From assembly GCF_003665095.1 (NCBI RefSeq), contig NZ_RCHV01000002.1:5070501-5134500 (forward strand): DNA of 64,000 bases. Reading direction: 5' to 3'. The notes beneath the pieces were generated by a model. It was not told where the DNA came from and did no database searches. It saw only the letters and a program-made list of their open reading frames with translations. Shown piece after piece: positions 16,402 to 24,749 of the stretch. The translations under genes were made by a program, and so were the position numbers. The number at the start of each line of letters is the position of its first letter. Position 1 is the first letter of the stretch. This stretch comes from Streptomyces sp. Z26 (GTDB taxonomy: Bacteria; Actinomycetota; Actinomycetes; Streptomycetales; Streptomycetaceae).

Positions 16402-18825
16402 TCAGCCCCGTGGGTGCGGCCGTTCCTGAAGTTCTGCCGCGTATCGGGCCCAGTGGCCGCCTTCCTGAGTCCAGGCAGTGGCAGTCTCGGGGCTGATGCC
16501 CAGTAGCTCGACGAGGATTGCCGCCGGCAGCTGGGCGGAGAGGTTCATCAGTGCGGAGGTCCGGCCCGGACGTGAGTAGATGGCCAGGCGCTTCAGCCGT
16601 TTCCCGAGGTGGTAGCTGCTGAGGGGCTGGCCGGTAAGGGCACCCGGGAAGAGCCAGGGTGAGTCCGCCGTCGTGCCGATCGTGGCGTGTCCTCGTCGCC
16701 GCGCGACGAGCTGCCGGGCGAGCTTGTCGACGGGATCAGGCAGCAGCAGGGGCGTGTCACCCAGTATCAGCGACGTCCGCGCCCCTTCAACGATCACCGC
16801 CGTGACCGGCAGCTGTGAGACCACCGTGAGGGGCTGGGCATAGAGCAGGACGAGGAGCCCGGCGAACCGATCCTCGATGGCGAGGTCGGCGTCGTGCATC
16901 AGGCGACGGCTGACTTCCCAACGCTCGTCTTCGTCCGTCGGCCGGACAGGGCTCAGCTTCTCGCGGGCCGGAATCTCCAGGTCCTTGCCGATGTGCCCGT
17001 TCTTGCGGCACCACTCGACGAAACCGCGGGCGTCGTAGCGGGTAGTGGACCCGCCATCGATCCACTCGTCCAGGTGAGCTTTGGTGCAGTGCTGGAGGTC
17101 GGTGCCATGTTCGCGCAGCCAAACCAGGAGGGCGACGGCGGCGCGGACGCTGGCCCGGACGGCTGTCGCCTGGGGCGAGGTGACAGGACGCTTCGCCGCC
17201 TTGCGCCGAAGGCGCCGTAGGTGATGCCAGGTCGCGAAGCGTCGGACGAGCTTGCGTTCGCCGTCGTCCGGGACGGCCTCGGTCGCCGAGATGATCCACT
17301 GCTCCAGGGCCGTGAACCGTTCGTCGCGGGCAGGCAGGACTTCAGCCGTGACGAGGGCGGCCCGCAGGAAGGCCACGGACTTGTTCGGCAGCAGTGTGTC
17401 CAGGCCCTCGTGGGTGGGCAGGCAGGTGCCGTCGGCGAGGGCGTCGAGAATCGTGCGGGCACTGGGCCGCTCCAGCCAGCTCAGCCCGGCCTTTGCTCCG
17501 CCGACGACCAAGACGTCGTGGACCGGCTGAAGGCCAGGGCGCATGATGCCATCGCGGGAAAGCGCTTGACGGACCTGCTGGTCGCGGACGCAGCTGTGGC
17601 AGCGGCCGTAGCTGTGCAGGTACTCGACCGTCCCGCAGAGCCGGCAAGGGTTGAAGGAGATCGGGTTCTTCTGCCAACAGGTCTCGCAAAGGTGACCGTC
17701 CTCGGTCCGAGCCGCAGCGTACTTGTCCTTGCCGCAGCCGATGCAGGTCCGGCGGGCGCGTGAGCAGGTGTCGCAGCGGGGCATCCCGGTCGCGGCCCGG
17801 TAGCAGCGTCGTGGTCCCTTGCCGCAGAACGAGCAGGTCCGCAGGGTGGGCCGGAAGCAAGCGCGGCAGAGAGCCCCGTCCTTGGTCCGTCGCCCGACGG
17901 GGCGGACCCGATCGCAGAGGACGCAGGTGACCACCCGGTCGGCCTCGTGGCGCAGGCAGCCCGAACAGAGCGGTGTCCCGTCTGGGCGGCGGGTCGCGAT
18001 CGCCCGCTCCTTGCCGCAGTGTCCGCAGGGCGCGGAATTGGACTTTCGATAGCACGTCAGGCAGCAGCGACGATCGTCCAATACGTAGGAGAGCGGCCGG
18101 ATCTCGCCGCAGCCGTGGCAGGCCGGCGCGGTGACGGCGACGCCAGCGCCGGTGAGCGCGGTGATCAGCCGGGCAGCCCGCGCGGACCCCGTGGCGCCCT
18201 CCCCGGTCAGTAGGCTCGGGGTGTCCTCGATCTCCCAGAGAAGCCGGAACATCAGATAGACGTTGCCGACCGGCGCGACGGACTCGACGGCCCGGCGGAC
18301 AGCCATGGGATCGGCGTCTTGGGCGACGGTGGTGACGGCCGCGCTGATCATGGCGACTGGGTCGCCATCGGGCAACCGCCAGCAGTCACGGCAGATCGCC
18401 TCGCCGGTGCGGGTGCGGCGGTAGATGCGGGCTGGCCGGGAGCATTCGACACAACTCAGCGACGCAGCACGGTTCTTATGATGACAGGGCTGGCAGATGC
18501 GTCTACCGTCGGCTCGCAGGCTGGTTAGCTTCTTCGCGCTGCCGCATTCGGCGCAGCGAGGCAGAACGGCCCGGCGGGAGCCGTGCGCGAGCAGTGCCCG
18601 GATGAAGTCACCGATCACGGCCGGGCCCTCGGGGCGACCAGAGACCAGCAGATCCGGGTCCTCGGTGAGGGCGCGGGCCAGGCGGCGGCGCTTGCTGCGG
18701 GACACGGCGGCCTCGGCGACCGCCTGACGTACGACTTCCTCGGTCAGGTCCGGCTCGATGCTGGCCATGACGGAGACGACGGTGTCGTCCGGTTCGGGCA
18801 GCGGAACGGGAAGTTCAGTGGTCAT
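16402..18825 (-). CDS. CxxC-repeat protein with degenerate tyrosine-recombinase domain
   Basis: The 807-residue protein has an ~85-residue N-terminal helical region, then about 350 residues carrying 16 CxxC motifs (for example CAEC, CVEC, CHGC, CGHC, CVLC, CSFC, CIGC, CRLC), enough for eight zinc ribbons. The C-terminal ~300 residues resemble a tyrosine-recombinase core-binding and catalytic domain, but the catalytic positions look lost: YAQPLTVVSQL replaces the first Arg motif, SALMNLSAQL replaces HxxR, and LLGISPETA replaces LGH. Only a Tyr near the end remains. It probably acts as a DNA-binding partner of the integrase. Its start overlaps the XRE gene stop by 4 bp. Confidence 0.7.
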   Translation of the reverse strand: MTTELPVPLPEPDDTVVSVMASIEPDLTEEVVRQAVAEAAVSRSKRRRLARALTEDPDLLVSGRPEGPAVIGDFIRALLAHGSRRAVLPRCAECGSAKKLTSLRADGRRICQPCHHKNRAASLSCVECSRPARIYRRTRTGEAICRDCWRLPDGDPVAMISAAVTTVAQDADPMAVRRAVESVAPVGNVYLMFRLLWEIEDTPSLLTGEGATGSARAARLITALTGAGVAVTAPACHGCGEIRPLSYVLDDRRCCLTCYRKSNSAPCGHCGKERAIATRRPDGTPLCSGCLRHEADRVVTCVLCDRVRPVGRRTKDGALCRACFRPTLRTCSFCGKGPRRCYRAATGMPRCDTCSRARRTCIGCGKDKYAAARTEDGHLCETCWQKNPISFNPCRLCGTVEYLHSYGRCHSCVRDQQVRQALSRDGIMRPGLQPVHDVLVVGGAKAGLSWLERPSARTILDALADGTCLPTHEGLDTLLPNKSVAFLRAALVTAEVLPARDERFTALEQWIISATEAVPDDGERKLVRRFATWHHLRRLRRKAAKRPVTSPQATAVRASVRAAVALLVWLREHGTDLQHCTKAHLDEWIDGGSTTRYDARGFVEWCRKNGHIGKDLEIPAREKLSPVRPTDEDERWEVSRRLMHDADLAIEDRFAGLLVLLYAQPLTVVSQLPVTAVIVEGARTSLILGDTPLLLPDPVDKLARQLVARRRGHATIGTTADSPWLFPGALTGQPLSSYHLGKRLKRLAIYSRPGRTSALMNLSAQLPAAILVELLGISPETATAWTQEGGHWARYAAELQERPHPRG

Positions 18826-19154
18826 TTCTCCGGGCCGGTGATGCGTGCTCGCTTCGGGCGGAAACTGCCGATGCCCGCCTCGGTGCCGTCGGCCGTGCGC
18901 TTGGAACGGGTGGCCCTGGCGGAGGCGATCGGCTTGATCAGGTCGTCCATGGGGCAGCCGAAGATGTCGATCAGGGCCATCAGGACCTTGAGGCTAAGCC
19001 GTTCCGGCTTCTCCGTCACCAGCCGGTAGACCTGGCTGGTGGAGAGTGTCACCCCGCGTTCGGCCAGCAGTGGCTGCAGAGCCGCAGTGGTGAACATGCC
19101 CTGCTCAGCCATGATTTCGCGCAGCCGCCAGGTGTAGTCCAACTTGGCCGTCAT
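18822..19154 (-). CDS. XRE-type helix-turn-helix protein of element 1
   Basis: The 110-residue protein has a Cro/CI-type helix-turn-helix: MAEQGMFTTAALQPLLAERG, then TLSTSQVYRLVTEKPERLSL and LKVLMALIDIFGCPMDDLI. The basic C-terminal tail may contact DNA. It overlaps the integrase stop and the CxxC-protein start by 4 bp each, so the three are translationally coupled. It may control excision or act as a directionality factor; this is inference from context. Confidence 0.8.
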   Translation of the reverse strand: MTAKLDYTWRLREIMAEQGMFTTAALQPLLAERGVTLSTSQVYRLVTEKPERLSLKVLMALIDIFGCPMDDLIKPIASARATRSKRTADGTEAGIGSFRPKRARITGPEK

Positions 19155-20287
19155 CCGGTGTCTCCCATGTCCGAGTCCCGCTCGAAGGCCCGGTCCAAGG
19201 CCTTGCGCATCATTGTGTTCATGAAGTCGCCGCTGACCGCCGTGTAGATGGCGGTCGTGCTGGCATAGCGGTGTCCGACCTGGTCCTGAACGAATTTCGG
19301 GTCGCCGCCGTCCTCGATCTGGTGCGTGACGTGGCTGTGGCGAAGCGAGTGCGGAGTCAATTCGGGGGCTAGGCCGATCGCGTCGCGGTAGGTGGTGAAA
19401 CGGTCGTTGACCTCGCGTGGCTGTAGGCGGCCCCCGCGTTCGGTTACCCACAAGGCCGGGTGGTCCGGCACGCCGAACCGTGGCCGGATGTTGACCACGT
19501 AGTCCTCGACGGCTTCCACCGTCCACGGCATCACGCTGGCGACGTTCCGTCGCCGCGGCGGAGAACCCTTGGTCGCCTTGCCCCAGCGGACCTGCAACAT
19601 CCCGTACCGGCCCAGCTCGGGCGCCGCAGCGTTGCGGTGGAAGTCGACCAGGTCGAGCTTGCAGCCCTCATTCCTCCGCAGGCCCCACCCGTAGAGCACC
19701 TTGAACAGCGTGGCGTCGCGGTAGGCCGCCAAGGCACCCTTGCGGCGGCTGCGGGCAGCTACGTCGATCCGGTCGTCGCAGTAATCGAAGAACTTCTGCA
19801 GCTCCTCCCGGGTGAACGGCCGCCTCTCGCCCTGCCCCTCGTAGTCGGTCAAGTGCTGGACGGTGTTCCACTCATGACAGATTTGCACCGGGTGAGTGCC
19901 GAACCGCTTCTCGCACTCGGCCGCCCACTCGTAGGCCGGGCTGGTCAGGAAGTTGCAGAACAGCCGCACCGTTAGCTGGTAGGACCGCAGCGTCGAGTGT
20001 GCGATCCCCTTCTCGCTGATCAGGGACACCATCCACTCGTCCATGTGCGAGGCGGTCCAGTTCCACGGGTACTCGTTCGTGAACCTGGCAAACCGGCGCA
20101 GTTGCCCGTCGCGGCCCTTGATGGTCTTCCTGTCGAGCCGGCGGCCGCCCCGCTGTTGCTTGGCGAACCCGCTGAGCATTGCCTCGAACACCGCGTCGTC
20201 GGGACGCAGAAGAGCAACCCCGTCCAACAGCTCTAGTCGAGCCGCACCCACAATGGGCGGTCTTGCGCCGTTCGACACCCTGTACAT
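19151..20287 (-). CDS. Tyrosine recombinase/integrase of element 1
   Basis: The 378-residue protein has an N-terminal core-binding domain (about residues 35-130) and a catalytic domain with all key residues: Arg in YGWGLRRNEGCKL, HxxR in TPHSLRHSHVTH, His in VGHRYAS and the nucleophile Tyr in TTAIYTAV. The start is ATG at 20287 next to GGGAAGG; a GTG at 20278 has better spacing. Longer in-frame extensions run into the element end. Being complete, it is likely to catalyse insertion into and excision from comM. Confidence 0.88.
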   Translation of the reverse strand: MYRVSNGARPPIVGAARLELLDGVALLRPDDAVFEAMLSGFAKQQRGGRRLDRKTIKGRDGQLRRFARFTNEYPWNWTASHMDEWMVSLISEKGIAHSTLRSYQLTVRLFCNFLTSPAYEWAAECEKRFGTHPVQICHEWNTVQHLTDYEGQGERRPFTREELQKFFDYCDDRIDVAARSRRKGALAAYRDATLFKVLYGWGLRRNEGCKLDLVDFHRNAAAPELGRYGMLQVRWGKATKGSPPRRRNVASVMPWTVEAVEDYVVNIRPRFGVPDHPALWVTERGGRLQPREVNDRFTTYRDAIGLAPELTPHSLRHSHVTHQIEDGGDPKFVQDQVGHRYASTTAIYTAVSGDFMNTMMRKALDRAFERDSDMGDTG

Positions 20288-20450
20288 CCTTCCCGTCAAG
20301 TGCACGAATCTTGCATTAGGCGGGAAGTGTTCAGCAAACCAGCAGGCCACAGGCTTGGCGTACGGCGATGGACAGGGGGAGGGTTGTCCGAGATCAGCGA
20401 CTTGAAGCCCTTTCGGATCGTGCATTAGATGCAATACCGCGCAGTTCCGG

Positions 20451-21371
20451 CACCACCTGTTCCTGAGCGGGCCGCCGGGTGCCGGCAAGACGATGTTGGC
20501 GGAGCGGCTGCCGGGGTTGCTCCCGCCGCTGAGCCGCGCGGAGGCGTTGGAGGTGACGGCGGTGCACTCGGTCGCGGGGACCCTGCCGCCCGGCCACCCG
20601 CTCGTGGAGCGGCCGCCGTACTGCGCGCCGCACCACTCCGCGACCATGGCCGCGCTCATCGGCGGCGGCTCCGGACTGCCCCACCCCGGCGCCGTCTCCG
20701 TGGCACACCACGGGGTGCTCTTTCTGGACGAGGCCGCCGAATGCAGCGGGCGGGTGCTGGACGCGATGCGGCAACCGCTCGAATCGGGACACGTGGTGGT
20801 GGCGCGGGCCAGCGGGATGATGCGGCTCCCCGCACGCTTCCTGCTGGTGCTCGCGGCCAACCCCTGTCCCTGCGGACGGCACGGTCTGAGCGCGGCGGGG
20901 TGCGAGTGCCGTCCGTCCTCGATCAGGCGCTACCGGGCCCGGCTCTCCGGGCCGCTGCTGGACCGCGTCGACCTGCGGGTGACCGTCCAGCCGCTCACCC
21001 GTTCCGAGCTGTCGGCGCTGGAGGGCTCGGCGGAGTCCACCGCGACGGTCGCCGCGCGGGTGCGCGAGGCGCGGGAGCGGGCGGCGGCGCGGTACGAGGG
21101 CACCGGCTGGACCACGAACAGCGAAGTGCCGGGGCACGCGCTCCGCAAACGATGGCCGGTGGTGACCGGTGCCTTGCGCGCCGCCGAGGAGGACATGGAA
21201 CGGGGCATGCTCACCGCCCGTGGACTGGACCGGGTGCTGCGCGTCGCGTGGACGGTGGCGGACCTCGCGGGCCACGGCCGACCCACGGCCGCCGACGTCG
21301 GGTGCGCGCTGGAGCTGCGTACGGGCGTCGCGCGGGGGAGCACTCTCTCGGGGGTCGGCCGTGCGCGGTGA
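20451..21371 (+). pseudogene. comM: comM 3' fragment, downstream of element 1
   Basis: The frame resumes exactly where the 5' fragment left off: HHLFLSGPPGAGKTMLAERL, which contains the Walker A motif. It continues through HHGVLFLDEAAE (Walker B), NPCPCGRHG and the C-terminal ComM region to the normal stop. A stop at 20403, inside element 1, closes the frame upstream. There is no start codon with a ribosome site at the break, and the first ATG (20493) would lose Walker A. This half is therefore non-functional alone. The dprA GTG overlaps its end by 11 bp, as in intact relatives. Confidence 0.92.
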
Positions 21372-22233
21372 ACGGGAGCCGGTGGCAGCGGCGTCGGACG
21401 GCGCGGCCGGGACGACCAGCGAGCCGTCCGTCGACGCAGGAGCGGTGGTGAGAGCGGAGGAACCGTGGTCGGCGGAGCCGGTGGAGACGGTGGCGGTGAC
21501 CGGGCCGGGCGGGGGCATCCCGGGGCCGGGCGTCCCGTACGGCGAACGGCTGGCGCGCGTCGCGCTCGCGCGGGTCACCGAGCCCGGCGACGAACTGGTC
21601 GGCCGCTGGCTGACGGAGCGCGGTCCGGAGGAAGTCCTTCGCGCCCTCCGGGGCGGCGGAGGGCGGTTGGACGGTGCGTCTCCACAACGCTGGGAGGGCT
21701 TCCGACTGCGGGCACGCGACCTCCCGCACCCGGAGGCGGACCTCGCGACGGCCGAGGACACGGGCTGCCGCTTCGTCTGCCCCGGCGACCCGGAGTGGCC
21801 CGCGCAGCTCGACGACCTCGGCACGGGACGACCGGTCGGGCTCTGGGTGCGCGGCGCACCCTCGCTGCGGTTCTGGGCGCTCCGTTCCGTCGCGCTCGTC
21901 GGGGCCCGAGCCTGCACGGACTACGGCGTGCACATGGCCGCCACCCTGTCCGCCGGGCTGGCCGAACGCGGCTGGACGGTCGTGTCGGGCGCCGCCTACG
22001 GCGTGGACGGCGCCGCGCACCGGGGCGCGCTCGGAGTCGACGGCGCGACCGTCGGCGTACTGGCCTGTGGAGTGGACGTCGCCTACCCACGCGGACACGA
22101 GCGGCTGATCCGGAGCATCGGGGAGCACGGACTGCTGCTCGCGGAGCTGCCAGCGGGCGCCCACCCCACGCGCAGCCGCTTCGTCCAGCGGAACCGCGTG
22201 ATCGCTCCTTCTGTTGGGGTCGCGTGCTTCTGA
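21361..22233 (+). pseudogene. dprA: dprA (DNA processing protein) 5' fragment interrupted by element 2
   Basis: DprA loads RecA onto incoming single-stranded DNA. The fragment of 290 residues starts at GTG 21361, has an ~40-residue low-complexity N terminus, and contains the Rossmann-like core: VALVGARACTDYG, GWTVVSGAAYGVDGAAHRGAL and ACGVDVAYPRGH. It follows the family to SRFVQRNRVIA and then diverges into eight foreign residues and a stop. The missing continuation (ALTRGTVVVEA) begins about 6.9 kb downstream. This break is the left junction of the Tn554-like element. Confidence 0.92.
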
Positions 22234-22460
22234 GGGTTGCGGAAGTCTCAATACGTGCAGCTCAGTGGCCGATTGAGGGGAATCCTATCGAGTGCAACAG
22301 GTGTCGTGCAAGGGACGCAGTTGGGCTGTGGACGGCTGTCGTCGTGTTGCGGAAGCGGCCAGTTCTGCCGCCGACGCATCCGACTGTGGCTGCCCGTGGC
22401 CTCATTTGATGTCAGGTGATTGCCTGACAGGTGCGGGCTGGGTCCTGTAGATCTGTGCGG

Positions 22461-22793
22461 GTGAATGACGACACACCCAGCGACCCCACCTCCGAGGACG
22501 GCGAGCCCGTCTCTTTCACCAAGGCCGCGAAGAACCTGATCAAGAAGCACAAGCCGACGATCCTCACCGTTGGCGCCCTGGGACTGGCCGCCGTCTTCGT
22601 GGCCGTCAGGCACACCATGGAGCAAAGCACCGCTCGGGACGCCGAGGACTTCGGGTCGGTCGCCGGCCCTGGGGCAGTGCACGAGCCACACCAACCCTCC
22701 GTCAGGCACTCGGTGGTCGGGCACAAGAGGACGCTCGCCGATGGGCGCGTCATTTCTGTTTCGGGTTATGAACGGGGCGTCGCCGCGGCGTAA
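22461..22793 (+). CDS. Small membrane protein in element 2 (hypothetical)
   Basis: This 110-residue reading frame starts at GTG (VNDDTPSDPTSEDGEPVSF), has one predicted membrane helix (PTILTVGALGLAAVFVAVRH, about residues 33-52) after a Lys-rich segment, and a short C-terminal region. It is convergent with the HEPN-like gene. I recognise no family. The ribosome site is weak, so expression is uncertain. Confidence 0.45.
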   Translation: MNDDTPSDPTSEDGEPVSFTKAAKNLIKKHKPTILTVGALGLAAVFVAVRHTMEQSTARDAEDFGSVAGPGAVHEPHQPSVRHSVVGHKRTLADGRVISVSGYERGVAAA

Positions 22794-22830
22794 AGCGCGA
22801 GAGCGACGAGAGGCCAGCGAACATGCTCAG

Positions 22831-23772
22831 TTAGTCATTTCCGTACTCTGGCTCTTGAGCGATGTCGTCGATGTCGCCCTCAACATCGAATTCAGTGTCC
22901 ATTCCTGCCTGCCTGATTAGGTCGTAGCTGTTCAAGACCAACTGGCAGGCGGGGCAGCTGAAGTATTCGGCGCCGATGGTCAAAGTCACCGAGACGTCCT
23001 CTAGATATTCATAGTATTCCTCGTCTTGCCCGGAGTCGGCGCTGGGCCGGTAATTAACATCCTGGCCGAGTTCTTCCTCGCCTTCGATGAGTCCAGCCGA
23101 CTCGCAGGCCGGGCAGGTCGCGGCCTCGCTGTGCGACATCTGAGCCGATAGGTACTGCCCAGTCTTCCACTCCGCAGCGACTTTCGCGGGGAGGGTTCCG
23201 TCGAGCCACTGCTGTCGACGCTGTTTGGCCCGCTCGATCAGTGCTTCGGTGCGCTGTTCAAGATTCTTGGCGTTCTGTTCGAGATATTTGGTGACCGTAA
23301 ATTCGCGATCTCCGCCTACCAGTTCTTCCACGTCACGATCAAGAGCTGTGACTAGGATGGCAGCCTGCGCCCAGTATCTGGGCCACCAGGCGTGCGATGG
23401 GATCGCCATGAAGCCAGTACCGCTGCTGTGGAGATACTCATTCCGGCCATGAATGATCTTCATTGCTTCTGCCTGATCAAAGGGCTTGAACGCTTTGTGG
23501 CAGCGGGCCATCAGGGTCTTCGCGCGCACAGAAGTGAACTTGGCGTCGCCCTTGACGAGTCCGCTCGCAATGAGGAGGTTGGTGCCTTCTTCGTTCGGCT
23601 CCGCGATCAAGAGCGGTGAGACGCGTGCGAGGGCGGCTTTGGCCAAAAGCTCAAGTGCCAGGGCCGCCCATAGAGCCTGCTCGTCAAACGACCTGGTGTC
23701 GTCGTCCATGGCACGGTTGAGGAAGAGCTTCGCCTTGGTCCAGAGGGCTTCGTGGTCGAAGGGCCCGGTCAT
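22831..23772 (-). CDS. Predicted HEPN-like RNase with C-terminal zinc ribbon (element 2 cargo)
   Basis: The 313-residue protein repeats the design of the element 1 cargo: a helical N-terminal half with ALWAALALELLAKAAL as first HEPN helix and GRNEYLHSSG containing R110-N-x3-H115, the Rx4H RNase motif. CPAC at 220-223 and CPAC at 273-276 form a zinc ribbon, followed by an acidic tail. A Lys/Arg-rich helical linker lies near 165-190. Sequence identity between the two cargo proteins is low by eye, but domain order and motif positions agree. Its ATG overlaps the stop of the TauD-like gene by 4 bp, so the two are translationally coupled. Nuclease activity is inferred. Confidence 0.7.
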   Translation of the reverse strand: MTGPFDHEALWTKAKLFLNRAMDDDTRSFDEQALWAALALELLAKAALARVSPLLIAEPNEEGTNLLIASGLVKGDAKFTSVRAKTLMARCHKAFKPFDQAEAMKIIHGRNEYLHSSGTGFMAIPSHAWWPRYWAQAAILVTALDRDVEELVGGDREFTVTKYLEQNAKNLEQRTEALIERAKQRRQQWLDGTLPAKVAAEWKTGQYLSAQMSHSEAATCPACESAGLIEGEEELGQDVNYRPSADSGQDEEYYEYLEDVSVTLTIGAEYFSCPACQLVLNSYDLIRQAGMDTEFDVEGDIDDIAQEPEYGND

Positions 23773-24506
23773 GATGCCTCGCGTTTCAGGTGAAAACTGA
23801 CTCGCTGGATCTCTCGCTGAGGCTCTTGCGTTGCCGAGGCTCGAGCGTGGAGGACCCGACGATTGTCGATCAAGAGCACTTGGCCAGGCTCGCCCCATAT
23901 GTGCTCATCGGCATATTTTGCAACGTCAACGAAATATTGCACCGTCTGTCGTGCTCGCGCATCGCAGGGCTGCATGCATCCCGGGTCGTAGCGGAAGCGG
24001 CCGCCCGAGTAGGCAGTGCCGAAGCAACTCTCGGCGCCACTGCTGATCAGAAAAACGCCGTGGCGCACGTGCTCCGGCAGTTGGGTCCTGGCGCGGCCGT
24101 AGCGCGGCCTGTTCCAAAGGCGCGTTGGCGTTGTGCTCGTGGTCGCGCACGTGAGGACCACGATGTCGGGGGGTTTCGACAGATGTGCGCCGTCGGTGTG
24201 CAGAGGCTGGGCGTCCCTGCCGTAGCGTGCGCTCAGGGAATTTGGCTCCGCCTCGGCCGGGTCGACCGGTCTCAAAGTGCTGACCGCTGGGCCACCACGA
24301 CGCGTTGGCACCTCGACCCACCCGAGCACCGCGGCGTCCATTTGCACCTGCGCAAGGGTTCCCTGGCCTGCCGCCCACCCCGTAGCCCTGCTCTCGTCAA
24401 GCAGGTCTTCCAGCATCCGTGACATGCCGCAGTATGTACCGATGCTCCCCGCCAGTGCGACTGCCTTAAGGATTTCGCCCGCGCTGTGCGACTGGATGTT
24501 CTGCAT
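23769..24506 (-). CDS. TauD/TfdA-family Fe(II)/2-oxoglutarate dioxygenase (element 2 cargo)
   Basis: From the ATG at 24506 the protein has 245 residues. It carries the 2-His-1-Asp iron site: H103 and D105 in PLHTDGAHLSKPPD, and the distal H220 in LLIDNRRVLHAR. Arg in EIQRVSFHLKR (about 235) would bind 2-oxoglutarate. The segment GGRFRYDPGCM is typical of a TauD subgroup. Such enzymes hydroxylate small molecules or, in relatives, macromolecules; the substrate is unknown. Starts further upstream (24572, 24689) are in frame but have no clear ribosome site. It overlaps the HEPN-like gene by 4 bp, which argues for a joint function. Confidence 0.75.
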   Translation of the reverse strand: MQNIQSHSAGEILKAVALAGSIGTYCGMSRMLEDLLDESRATGWAAGQGTLAQVQMDAAVLGWVEVPTRRGGPAVSTLRPVDPAEAEPNSLSARYGRDAQPLHTDGAHLSKPPDIVVLTCATTSTTPTRLWNRPRYGRARTQLPEHVRHGVFLISSGAESCFGTAYSGGRFRYDPGCMQPCDARARQTVQYFVDVAKYADEHIWGEPGQVLLIDNRRVLHARASATQEPQREIQRVSFHLKREAS

Positions 24507-24749
24507 GCACCGCCGGCCAACGATTAGGCCGATGTCGTCCTGGCAGCGTTCTGATCTTGCTCGCGTCGTCATCGCGCGAAAGCGCCAACTGGCGGCTGGC
24601 CGGCCCGGTGCCGGGCAGGAACTGGATGTGATCCGTCCCATCCGCGACGAAGTCGCCACCCGAAGGGGGAGGAACCGGGCAGGAGACACGGATTAGCGCC
24701 GGCGACATGATCGGCAAGTGAACAGGGGTCAGGGGGCGGCGGCCGGTGT

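Larger units (their letters stand above)
15399..20449. mobile_element. Element 1: tyrosine-recombinase element inserted in comM
   Basis: The element separates comM codons AAAG (left, near 15397) from HHLFLSGPPGAGKT (right, from 20451). All its genes are on the minus strand: integrase, XRE-type protein, 16-CxxC recombinase-like protein and a HEPN-like cargo. A 7-bp inverted repeat, GGTATTG at 15397-15403 and its complement at 20432-20438, lies at or near the ends. The HEPN gene is visibly less GC-rich than its surroundings. No replication or conjugation gene and no tRNA site are present, so it is not a classic actinomycete conjugative element. Exact ends are uncertain by a few bases. Confidence 0.85.

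Noticed and set aside
15399..20449. Element 1 as an actinomycete integrative conjugative element (AICE)
   Set aside because: No replication, transfer (FtsK-like) or spread genes and no tRNA attachment site are present.
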